Shown here: piece by piece, positions 49,326-58,931 of the stretch
Layout of the letters: each line of letters starts with the position of its first letter
Numbering within the stretch: position 1 is the first letter of the stretch
NCBI GenBank assembly: GCA_018340805.1
Contig: JACMZG010001908.1
Coordinates: 17,441,268-17,505,267 of the forward strand
Source of the DNA: Microvelia longipes
Taxonomy: Eukaryota; Arthropoda; Insecta; Hemiptera; Veliidae
Direction: 5' to 3'
Length of the DNA: 64,000 nucleotides
The notes under the pieces: generated by a model
Seen by the model: the letters and a program-made list of their open reading frames with translations, nothing else
Told to the model about the DNA's origin: nothing
Databases searched by the model: none
Made by a program: the position numbers and the translations under genes

Positions 49326-49373
49326 TCGCTGTATAGGGGTAAACTAAATATAGAAATATTAATATTAACTCAC

Positions 49374-49677
49374 CATGGCCATTGTTAAGTTGTCCCTGAG
49401 TGAGTATGATATGAGACTCAAGTTCCTGAAGTTCAGCCTGAAGTTCACCAAGCTTGGAAACACTTTTCTTGACGATGTTAGCCACATCACTCAAACTTTT
49501 TCGATCTTTTGCAACTTCACGCAGCTTTTCAGCGCCCTCTTTGATTTTAAGTTCTTTACGTATTTCACGACGTATCAGTTCTTTGAGTTCCTCCAGTTTG
49601 CACTGTTCGGGTACTTCGGTCCCGACACCATATTTATGGCTGAGTTCGTACAGTACAGGGTAACTGATGTATTCACC
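49374..49677 (-). CDS. Pkn: Pkn exon: N-terminal region with first HR1 repeat (HR1a)
   Basis: Most 5' exon of protein kinase N that I can find. Minus-strand translation begins GEYISYPVLYELSHKYG, then KLEELKELIRREIRKELKI, KEGAEKLREVAKDRKSLSDV and ELQAELQELESHIIL, the complete HR1a domain that binds Rho-type GTPases. Acceptor TTCTGTTGTAG|GGTGAA at 49678/49677; the TAG is in frame directly before GGT, so the start Met must come from an upstream exon. Donor CATG|GTGAGT at 49374/49373, phase 1. Length 304 nt. It is separated from the next coding exon by about 43 kb. Any promoter and first coding exon between here and 64000 was not recognised; a 5-to-10-residue start exon would be easy to miss. Confidence 0.93.
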
Positions 49678-50082
49678 CTACAACAGAAACAAATGCAAAA
49701 TAATTATCAACAACGGAAACAGTCAAAAATTAAGATCAAAAAGACGTAGAAAGTATTTTTTTCTTGATCTGCACGCAATAAGCTATAATTCACCGCAATG
49801 AACACATCTATAGAAGAACAAACAAATACAATTGACGTCAGTGACGCATTAATTGAAAAAGTTGCGGCGCTAAAAGTGGTTCAGGATGGTGGTCCAGCCT
49901 GAGTTTACCAGGCCAACCCTTTTGTTTAACCTCATCGCCTTAGAAGGCGTGGATTCTTTAGAAGACTAGATTAAAAATATTTGACAGCTCATGCAAGCCA
50001 CTGCTTTCACTGTTAGAACTTGTAATTGAAATCGACGATTATAATATTAAAATAATCCTCTTAAAACAATTAAAAAATCGGA

Positions 50083-50675
50083 ACTTCTCCTCATCGCATC
50101 AGATTTGCAAAGCCCATCCTCGCTCGCTCGTCTTCAGAATATCTAAGTCGTTAAAATTATCCTACAATACCTCCGTATACATCCGGAGGTATATGTATCT
50201 ATTATACAATAATAGATACATCCGTTTCATGCCCGGAGGTCACCCATCCAGGCTCTCTCTCTCTGACCACGCTCGTTACTGCTTAACTTTTAAAACCTAA
50301 CAAAAATCGTAGACAGTTGTTGTATTAAAACACAACTTAATGTTCTTATTTAGCACGTAAAAATATAAATATGTACCGAATTTCAACACAATTAGATTAT
50401 TTTCTGATTTGTTACAATATTTAAAAAATGTACACAAGTCATTGTGTACGTCAATGTTATCACTAGGAGCTATGATGATGACAGACACACACACGTACAG
50501 ACCGACAAATTAGAAAAAAACTTATCAGGAGGTCTTAAAAACAGCTAAAACGGATAATTCTGTGTCATCCCGGTTTTGGATTTTTTTACTTTTCCTATAT
50601 ACCTGCGTTATATATGTATATGAGGAAACGTAATATAGACCTACGGTATAAATGAGGAAAATTAAAAATATTAAT
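50083..50675 (-). repeat. 5S-hybrid repeat, near-complete minus-strand copy
   Basis: On the minus strand: double hairpin end (CCTATATACCTGCG and, 40 bp on, GACCTACGGTATAAATGAGG), the internal blocks, the 5S-like module (50218-50291, TTAAAAGTTAAGCAGTAACG + AGCGTGGTCAGAG, a small GA insertion, GCCTGGATGGGTGACC) and GACGAGCGAGCGAGGATGGG. The part between the internal blocks and the GTAC box is shortened. Confidence 0.82.
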
Positions 50676-51319
50676 AACAACAAGCGCACGTAGTCTGATG
50701 CATTTTTCCAACACACGAGCGAGTGAAATATTTAAACAAGATAACTTTTAGCCTTATCATTTTTAATTATTCAAAATCAAACAAGTCTTTCCTCTGTTTG
50801 TCTTATACCAACACTTTCAGTCTTATACCATTACTTACTCGTCACCCTGATAAAAATCACTTAGAAAAAAATACACTGCAACATTTAAAAATATATTTAT
50901 TCGTGTATATTTAAAAATATAAAAAATATTTTTAAATATACACATTTTTAACACACTTTAATATCTATGTAAAAAAATGTATGAATAATTGTTAGTAATC
51001 CATAAGGTGTTTTTGATGCTAGCGGAATAAACGATCTTAGGTAAATTAATTAATACCACAAATTAAGTGGAGAATAGCTGTAACCTTAGAACCATGTTTC
51101 ATCTCAGCAATTGAGGCAAATCCAAACTAAAAACCCACCTGGAAAGCCAAGGAGCGGAACATTTTAATTATTCTTCCAAATGAGGCGATTGGGAGAATAA
51201 TTAAATTCAAATTCTTAGTAATTTGAAATATTTGTAATATTGAAAAATATTAATATAAAGTAAATAATATAAACATTAATTATCAGTCTCTTATATTATT
51301 CATTTAATGACTAATATAT

Positions 51320-51547
51320 CTGCCTCCGTGGCCGTGATCGTAAAGGCGTTCGATTTCGGCACCGGAGGTCCGGGGTTCGCAGCCCGGGCTATGCCCCAAG
51401 ATTTTATGAATAGTATTTGTATTAAAAAGATTTCGCCAACTTTAATTAATTCTTAGAGTGTAGCAGATGCAACCCACCTGAGGTGGTTCCCGCAGAGTGA
51501 ATACCCTGATGGGCCGAAAGGCCCTAAAACGGGCATTTATTTATTTA
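51320..51547 (+). mobile_element. tRNA-derived SINE, intact, with 15-bp TSD
   Basis: Head CTGCCTCCGTGGCCGTGATC + GTAAAGGCG carries an A-box-like TGGCCGTGATCG; GTCCGGGGTTCGCAGCCCGG carries the B box. The body includes GATGCAACCCACCTGAGGTG and GTTCCCGCAGAGTGAATACC, ending CGGGCATTTATTTATTTA. The 15-bp direct repeat TAATGACTAATATAT flanks it exactly (51305-51319 and 51548-51562). This proves insertion by target-primed reverse transcription as a 228-bp unit. Pol III transcription and the partner LINE are inferred. Confidence 0.93.
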
Positions 51548-51680
51548 TAATGACTAATATATAGAAAAGACTCATGTTCTATGTTACCAAGTAGTAAGTA
51601 AGTAATATTAAAATATAACAGTAATGTAGAAAAATCGAATAGATGTTAGAGTAGAATAAACATAAACCAAAACAAGTTTC

Positions 51681-51856
51681 TATAGCACGACATACGACTA
51701 AAATCAGTTGACAGCGTGGTAAAAGTGGTAAGGAGCCAATAAGGTTGGCCTGACTTTAAATTGAGGGCGTGGTTTGACATCCAAGAATAACCTCATTGGC
51801 TCCCTCGCATTATTTTTTCACGCTGTCAACTGATTTTAGCCGTGTGTCGTACTATA
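51681..51856. mobile_element. MITE with ~66-bp imperfect inverted repeats
   Basis: TATAGCACGACATACGACTA + AAATCAGTTGACAGCGTGG and its near-complement at the other end, inner arms ending GGAGCCAATAAGGTT / AACCTCATTGGCTCC, and a 42-bp centre. Ends lie within TATA sequence, so a TA target (Tc1/mariner type) is possible but not proven. Confidence 0.72.
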
Positions 51857-53627
51857 GAACGTCCTAGATCTCTGAAGGACTTGTAAGTACTAGGTATATA
51901 GTTCTGACATCGAGCTCACTTACTTAGTAAGTGGTCGAAAGTCTGCTCATGTTTTTTAATTAATCATATTTAGTAAAAAGACTTGTTTTAGTTTACATCT
52001 ACGCTAATTTAAATTACAGCAATCTATAAATATTCGAACAGATTGTTTAACAAGTACAGGTGAAATAACAAACCTTAAAACAATAATAATCGTATAACGC
52101 TGACGAGCATCCGAATTTAGATGAAACAAAATTATTTAAAATCCATTTGAGCATTCTAGAATTTTTAATAAAACGGTCCAAGTGAAGCAAAAAAAAAAAA
52201 AAAAAAAAACAAAATTGAATTATTAGTTCATCAATTTTAACCTAAGGAGTTTTTTCACTTTTACAACAATCATCAACGCCCAAACATTTAAAAAATTATA
52301 ATAAAAATCAAAAGTAATAAATAATAATAAGGAATGAAAAGATAATAACACCATTAAAACGGTTATGTGTCTTGTTCTAAGCAAAATCTCTAAAACTGAT
52401 ATCCAAGTCTTAAATAGATACAAAAACCTCGAATCAACATTGACAGATAAAAGCACAAAATAACACTAACAACGGTCACTTTTTGAAGGGGTGAATAAGA
52501 TGGGATCTTGGTAACTAATTGCAAACCAGGAATTCCGACAACAACTAATTGATGAACAATTACAAGGTGTACAGAAAACGAAGAAGATATTCATTATAAT
52601 AAGACTAATTAGGGATAGTATTTACCTTTGGTAATTAGGTACGGCCAAGGTACTGAGATTACCTAACCGCATTTGAATGTTAATCACGGTTAGTGTTGGT
52701 AACTCCAGCACTAACCAAGCTCTAACAGATTAGAGCTCATTTTTTCAAACAACATAAATGTAAGATTCGCAATGTGATTACACCAGTGGAATTGTTCTCA
52801 AGGAAACGAACAAAGAAAATTAAATATAACAGACCGACAGGACAAAAGAAAGGGATCAATTAAATCATGAAGTGGCTAAATTTCAAATTAAAAGACAAAC
52901 ATTTGACAAATCGGCAAAAAAGTTTTTGCCGCCGTCGACACTTGCTCTTTGATAGTTATATCCGACATTACATATCGAAGGTAGCTTAGTTTTCAATTGC
53001 TTTATTAACTTACGGTAAACAATTTTAATTCGTAAGATATGTGGGATTTTTTAAAATGGTTTTTTTTTTAGTAGTTATTGAAAATTTTAATAATACAACC
53101 TGTAATTTGATTTAAAAGGGTTTACTAGAACTATAGGACTAGAAACAATGGCTTCTTTTAAAACAGCGAAGTTAAAGATCCAAAAGAGAGTTCATAACAG
53201 TAAAAAGAGTCGTTTTGAATGGACGTCTAAAGATTTTCTCCATAAAGAAAATTATTTCCAAGGCACTTAGATCTCTGAAGTGATCCCATTATGCCCAAAA
53301 GACGCTTCAATGGGTGTTTTGACGTTGATGGAACTAAGATTGAATGGAACTTCTGTGGAACTTTGTTTTTAGACGCAGCTTTCGGTCCAAATATAACCCT
53401 TTCTGCCAAATACCTTTTAGCGAATTTTCTTCGAAAAAAATAGCAAATGAGATGGGCACGTATGATGGAAAGAGTACCTAGTACTTAATTTATACCTACA
53501 TAAAAGTAGGTTTCGAAAAACTTTAACCACGACCACTCAAAGTACTTAAAGCCAAGGGTCCCGGTTGAATCTTGGTACCGGCGATCATTTTTTTACCAAA
53601 TATATACCTAAGTACAAAACTTTAAAA

Positions 53628-53978
53628 TAATTCTGGCGCAAAGGTCCGCAAGCCGGGCGAAATTTCATTAAAATGCGTACTTTCTTGCTAATTTTTTTGG
53701 TAAATGCTTTATAACCTGAGCAGTATGCGCAAAAAATTAGCACAAACTGATCTTCAAATGAGTGTGAATAATGCTAAGCATTGCACATTCTGTGGGATAA
53801 ATATACGACAAGTTTTTGCAAAATTCGAGAAAATTAAATAACAAGTTGTCACGCAGCTGTTCAGGTTATAAAGCATAAACCGAAAACTAAGCAAGTAATG
53901 GATTAATAAAGCAACAAAGCACGAATTTCAAAGAAAATATTCCAGGAATGCGGACCTCCGCACTAGAATTTCTCTTAC
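53628..53978. mobile_element. ~350-bp MITE with CTGGCGC terminal repeats
   Basis: Left end AATTCTGGCGCAAAGGTCCG + CAAGCCGGGCG; right end, reversed, AATTCTAGTGCGGAGGTCCG + CATTCCTGG. Related ends occur at 7421 and 62345. No open frame. No clear target duplication. Confidence 0.7.
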
Positions 53979-54339
53979 AAACGTGAACTAACCTTATATT
54001 ATGCAGCTGATTTTAAATTTGAGAGTTAAATTAAATTATTAATATAAAGGAGTAATCTCATAAGTAGTTATTTAAGGGTTCAAGCGCGCAAGTAAACAGA
54101 CAATATGCATAATTTTTATTAACAAACCAGGAGAGAAGTTATTTTTTGTAAGTTATCTTCGAAATCATTAAATATAATTATACATCTGTAGTATCAAAAT
54201 ATATCGACAGATATCGTTAAAGTAATATTATAATCAGATATTTTAAAATTAAACATTTCAATCAATAAAAATATTTTGATCAAGATATGGAGCAATGAAA
54301 ATCAATTTAAGTATCGTTAATAACTTAAATCGAGGTTAG

Positions 54340-54690
54340 TTAGTGGGTTTCGAAGGGCGGCCTGAGGGCACCAGTATCTGAACGGAAATTGAATGTACGA
54401 GGGGACGGACGATGTGTTCTGGAATGTGACGACCAGTGTTTAACGGGAAGAAGAGAGGGGAGGCGCTTCCCAGCTGATTTTAACCCGAACAACCTGTTTG
54501 CTTGGGTCATGGGTGTTGCTATTGCTCGTTTGAGGAGACCTAGTGGCTTGCGATGAGACGAATAGCATCATACCCAAGCCAGGTATTGGTAGACAATGAT
54601 ACATAACTTCGCAAGGCACATCTGTCTCTATCATTATCACGCACGTGGAAGTTACTTCGGATTGTTTAAGCTTCAACTTAGCCAAAACAT
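54340..54690. other. GC-balanced island upstream of Pkn HR1a exon
   Basis: About 350 bp with roughly even base composition in AT-rich DNA, including GGGCGGCCTGAGGGCACC and GAGGGGACGGACGATGTG. A minus-strand open frame (54440-54685) crosses it, with sequence such as VTSTCVIMIETDVPC that I do not recognise. It could be a Pkn first exon/promoter or an old insertion. No start exon with a phase-0 donor could be defended. Confidence 0.3.
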
Positions 54691-54788
54691 CTAAAAGAAT
54701 CTCAGATATTAATTAAAAGACTGTAGATATCACCTCATAAGGTAACACTGGTCATTGCCGACTCAAGTTTGTCTTAATCAAAGTGGAA

Positions 54789-54966
54789 ATAGTATATTAT
54801 GCTACTAGGCAGCAAAATGGAATTTTGCAGACGAGTTTTATAAATTTGCCCCCGAGCCGAAGGCGAGGGTGGGCTATGGAAATTACCTGCAGAGGCGCAA
54901 GCCGAGGCAGGTAATTAATTGCTCGAGTCTGCAATGTTTCCTTTGCTGCATAGTAGCATATACTAT
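54789..54966. mobile_element. Fold-back element with GC-rich centre
   Basis: AGTATATTATGCTACTAGGC + AGCAAAATG on the left and the near-complement TTTGCTGCATAGTAGCATAT + ACT on the right. The centre holds GCCGAAGGCGAGG and a hairpin ATTACCTGC...GCAGGTAAT. Confidence 0.7.
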
Positions 54967-55001
54967 TTTATCTACTAAAGGCAGAAAAAATACACAAGAG
55001 A

Positions 55002-55154
55002 TTATTTCAAATACTTGCTGCGAAATTTTACAGGCAGTAAAGACTGCTTTGAAGTAGATGCAACGCTGACAATATCAGGAGGACTGTGGTCCAATAACTC
55101 GTCAATGTCAACAATGTTTGTATCTTTATTCACTTCACTGTTGTTCTCACTCAT
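55002..55154 (-). pseudogene. N-terminal fragment resembling insect Crypton/YR-type proteins
   Basis: A 50-codon ATG-to-stop frame: acidic start MSENNSEVNKDTNIVDIDEL, then PPDIVSVASTSKQSLLPVKF + RSKYLK and a stop. The LLP-KSR-KY-K block after an acidic, Ser-rich leader is how many insect mobile-element proteins with a tyrosine-recombinase-type core-binding domain begin, as far as I recall. Here the frame stops where the next helix (Y--F--W) should start, so the rest has been deleted. It could also be unrelated. No catalytic residues are present. Confidence 0.4.
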
Positions 55155-55618
55155 TATGTTTTAGTAACTTAACTTTAGTTTACAGATTTAGTTTTTGATA
55201 ACGTTCTATTTTTGTAACTTTATATACTTAAACTAAATATAACAACATGAAATACAAAATCTGACGACTTAAACATTAAAAATCTGTCGATTCATAAACA
55301 GCTGGCAAATAATTTAATTTAATGCCAAAATAATCAGTGTTGCCAATTTGTTTCCATAACATTATATATATTATTAGATAAACAAATGTTAAATGTTAAA
55401 CATTTAATAATAATATCGTAATTTTAAGTAACAATAAAGAAAGTTACATACTAGAAACAAGCTAGAATAAATCATAGTTTACAAAATAAAACAATACCGA
55501 AATTCACGCAATAATTTGTAAAATAATAACCTCCGCTCATTTATTTTCCCGCCTAGGGAGTTTGGACTTGTTCCCCATGTTATTCAAATGAGCCATAACT
55601 CCCTAGTACTTTTTTCAT

Positions 55619-55686
55619 TACCAAAACATTTTGCGTACTGTTTTGAAACATTTTGCGTACTGTTTTAAAATATTTTCCGTATTGTT
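55619..55686. repeat. Three tandem subterminal repeats
   Basis: AAACATTTTGCGTACTGTTT occurs twice, followed by a diverged third AAATATTTTCCGTATTGTTT. Subterminal repeats of this sort are often recombinase-binding sites. Confidence 0.8.
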
Positions 55687-55756
55687 TGACAGTGTAGGTA
55701 AAATGACATTTTGCAGCTTAAAAACAGTCCAGTAATGGCTAATTTTGCTGCCGTGA

Positions 55757-56070
55757 GTAGATAAAAATAATTAAACGAAAAGTCTCTCCACAGAATATAA
55801 CTTAATTGGCAAAACACTTTCAACTTAGCTAGAACATCATCAGTGAAAACCCATTGAAGAAATAAATTATGATTTAGCTTCAGATATTAGATTTAGACTC
55901 AGGTTAATTGAGTCTGAATCTAATATCTAAAGCTAAATCATGGTCCCACTATTCTCCCTTTTATTTTTTAGCGGTTTTGCACTAATGATGGTCTCTAGGT
56001 AAATTGAAAGGGCTGTGCCAATGAAGTTATATTCTGTGGAGATATTTTTCTTTAAATGATTTATGATGAA
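55757..56070. mobile_element. Head-to-head fold-back with two degenerate hammerhead cores
   Basis: Outward tails CCACAGAATATAACTT(A/C)A + TTGGCA mirror each other, as do inner arms around 55869-55939 (GATATTAGATTTAGACTCA and complement). Minus strand, left arm: CTGATGA (55837-55843), 15 nt, GAAA (55818-55821). Plus strand, right arm: CTAATGATGGTCTC then TTGAAAGGGC. The spacing fits a hammerhead core with a short stem II, but the stem pairing is weak in the present sequence. No target duplication was confirmed. Confidence 0.6.
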
Positions 56071-56424
56071 CTCCATTGACGTTTATTCTCAGGATGTAAA
56101 TGGAATAAACTTCCATGTATACTACAAAACTACAATGTACACAACCGCAAGGCAAATTACATTTGGCATTCATTGATTACATTGCCTAATTTATATTGTT
56201 CGATATAAAAATGTTCGTAATTGCAAATCCTTAAAGATCATTGGCAATAATAATATCATTTTTTTTTTAATTGAAATACAACTCAGAAAACAAGTCGTCC
56301 ACAGATCCAGCAATTTTTATTTTAGATACTCAATGGTAGAAAACAGAATTGTAGAAAAATGGAATAAACGTAAAATAAGTGGATTTTGGTAAACCCCTCA
56401 GCATCAACATGAAATTTTCGGTTC

Positions 56425-56655
56425 ATCATCAGACAGTACTGACTTCGGAAAATAAAAAGTTGAGTTAGGACATTTCAGTAGTTCAAGAGACGCCTAAAAA
56501 TATGTACCAATGTACCAAAATTCTACTTTTGATAACTACAACATCAAACAGTACTGAGTTCCCAAAATGAACAGTTGAGTTAGACATTTCAGTAGTTCAA
56601 AAGACGACTAGGATTATGTACCAATGTACTAAAATGCTACTTTTGATAACTGCTT
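56425..56655. repeat. ~115-bp tandem duplication, diverged
   Basis: GACAGTACTGACTTCGG to TTCTACTTTTGATAACTAC recurs directly as AACAGTACTGAGTTCCC to TGCTACTTTTGATAACTGC with several substitutions. Confidence 0.85.
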
Positions 56656-57676
56656 TCAGGCTTACATAGGTAGAGTAAAACTCGTAAGAACTCCGATGGA
56701 ACCGGGACCTTGTTCTAATTATACTTTAATCTTACTGTTAAAGAACACGAAGTTATCTTTGATTTCTTTAGTTTCTTGATCGATTTCTGATTTATGTAGA
56801 ATGCAGGAAAAGTACGGAATAGTCACGTCTTCTATCATTCAAATTCATCTCAAGTATACTACAAAACGTCTGAAAAGTCTTCTATGTCGTTATGCTTATG
56901 ATGTAGTTAGTATGACGGAAGTGCAGGGAGGAGCTGGTGAGGCCGATTAAGCTTTTTATAAAAATACTTCTCATACGCAATGCTGTCACTTGATAAACTG
57001 ATGCGATGTATCACATTAATTTGCATCGATATTCCATGCAAACGATGACACTCAAAAATTAATTTAACTAAACCAAGGCTCTTTTAATTTTATCAGAAGG
57101 GATGCAGTCAATAAAACAAGGATAAATTATTTAACCTTTCAATTTGACTATCTACTTACTAAATAACTACAAGAGCAAACAACATAATGTCAAACATTAA
57201 CACTGATAACTTAGTATCTAAATTTTAACCATATAACTCTAAAAATAATATATTTAGTATACTACAGTACGTTAATAATCATTACTGCACTATATATTCC
57301 AGTAAAAGCGCGTTCTTTAAGTTACGCTCATGCTAATTTTACATTATATAACCAATTATTGGTCAAAGTTTTTCTTGAATAAGCTTATGATATGTTGTGG
57401 TTAGAGGCAATTAATTAAGGAATAATTATTTTTAACTTATAATATAATATAATTTGTGCCATAAAATTCTCATGAATAATTATATCAAATTTAATATGAC
57501 TAAAGTAAAAAACATTTAAACACAAAAAAATATACTACTTAAAAATGAAGCATAAAAATATCTATATATGAAGATTTATAAATCCCGTTCATAAAATTTA
57601 TTTTCATTTATAAGGTATTTTGTAAAAAAAGAATATAGTTGAGAAAAGCTAATTTAGGCAAAAGTTTGATTAAAAA

Positions 57677-57907
57677 TAATATCAACACTAATAACGTCGT
57701 TCCACTAATTTTAAACTTTATTAAGCAGAGCCGGCTTTCGGCAATAATGCCATCTACAGTGCCTAAACAAGTAATGACAAGACTTAGCAAATGATATGCA
57801 GATAGCATTAGTGCCGAATGCCGGCTCAGCTTAATAAAGTTTAAATTAGTGGAAAGACGTTGTTGGTGTTGATATTATGTAGAAAATTCCACTGCGCTTA
57901 CTGAAGT
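57677..57907. mobile_element. Fold-back retroelement, second copy of the 24854 family, 12-bp TSD
   Basis: Same arms as 24854-25132 but diverged, with a 30-nt centre: GCAGAGCCGGCTTTCGGCAA + TAATGCCATCTACAGTGCC left, GCATTAGTGCCGAATGCCGG right, tail ATTCCACTGCGCTTACTGAA. Flanked by TTTGATTAAAAA at 57665-57676 and 57908-57919. The left boundary falls at the same consensus position as in the other copy. Its right-arm core reads GTGCCGAATGCC, so GAAA is lost there. Confidence 0.82.
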
Positions 57908-57921
57908 TTTGATTAAAAACT

Positions 57922-58355
57922 TAATACATTACGCAGTATGAACGGTATTATACAATACGAACGCAGATACATTACGCAGTATGAACGGTATTATACAATA
58001 CGAACGTAGATACATTACGCAGTATGAACGGTATTATACAATACGACGCAGATACATTTACGTAGTATGAATGGTATTATACAATACGAACGTAGATACA
58101 TTACGCAGTATGAACGGTATTATACAATACGAACGCAGATACATTACGCAGTATGAACGGTATTATACAATACGAACGCAGATACATTACGCAGTATGAA
58201 CGGGATTATACAATACGAACGTAAATACATTACGCAGTATGCACGGGATTATACAATACGAACGTAGATACATTACGCAGTATGAACGGTATTATACAAT
58301 ACGAACGCAGATACATTACGCAGTATGAACGGTATTATACAATACGAACGTAGAT
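57922..58355. repeat. 43-bp minisatellite, about 10 units
   Basis: Highly uniform units of TACATTACGCAGTATGAACG + GTATTATACAATACGAACG + (C/T)AGA. Units alternate irregularly between GCAGA and GTAGA. The array starts about 15 bp after the fold-back element's target duplication. Confidence 0.95.
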
Positions 58356-58931
58356 GAAGTGGTCAACTTGAATATTTGAGTATCATAAAAGAAGGTTATA
58401 TTTATTGGAACTTATAGAAACAACTAATGAATAGAAAACAGCTACCGTCAATACTATAGGATATAAATATCACTGGGACAGGTTTTGGCTTAACGAGATC
58501 AGCAGGCTAGGCAACACTATGGCCTGTGCCACACTCTGGCGTTAAGTTGAAACCGATCTAAGGATATTCATATCTAACAGCATGTATCGACTGATTCTTG
58601 AATTATTTCCGTTATCAAAATCTCACAAATACACGAGGTACACTCATTCTAAACTCGTTGTATTTATAGATATAAATTAAAATCACAAATCAAAACATTA
58701 TCGTCAATATGACTCAGACACTTGGCCTAAGTAAGGCAATCAACATGTTTTTAAATAAATTAATATAAAGAGGAAACACATTCGATAGAGTTATAATATT
58801 TAAAAAAAACACGTTTATTCATCTCTATTACAAAGATAGAATATACGTCAATCAATAAAAACTTTACTTAAAATAATGCAAACGTATTACAATTATAAAA
58901 CTCTTAACAATAAAATATATAGTGTTATGGT

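Larger units (their letters stand above)
6087..49373 (-). other. Giant Pkn intron (about 43 kb)
   Basis: Bounded by the donor at 49373 and the acceptor at 6087, whose phases match (1 to 1). I found no further Pkn exon inside; a small cassette exon cannot be excluded. Stretches not listed separately (for example 9.1-10.0, 18.0-19.8, 20.0-22.6, 40.1-42.8 and 46.0-47.4 kb) are AT-rich sequence in which I see no gene. Confidence 0.8.
54966..55770 (-). mobile_element. TIR element carrying a tyrosine-recombinase-like fragment
   Basis: Possible ~25-bp terminal inverted repeats: TATCTACTAAAGGCAGAAAA at the left and, reversed, TATCTACTCACGGCAGCAAA at the right. Near the right end are three tandem copies of a 21-24-bp subterminal repeat (55619-55686). 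The interior contains the short coding remnant 55002-55154. Boundaries are approximate. Confidence 0.45.

Noticed and set aside
49375..49749. 124-codon plus-strand frame
   Set aside because: Antisense shadow of the Pkn HR1a exon.
51320..51400. A functional tRNA gene
   Set aside because: Box-like sequences are present but there is no cloverleaf with a proper acceptor stem that I can draw, and the unit continues into a SINE body with a TSD.
53227..53409. 60-codon minus-strand frame (MAERVIFGPKAASKNKVPQK...)
   Set aside because: Slightly protein-like but alternative frames look no worse; likely part of an old repeat.
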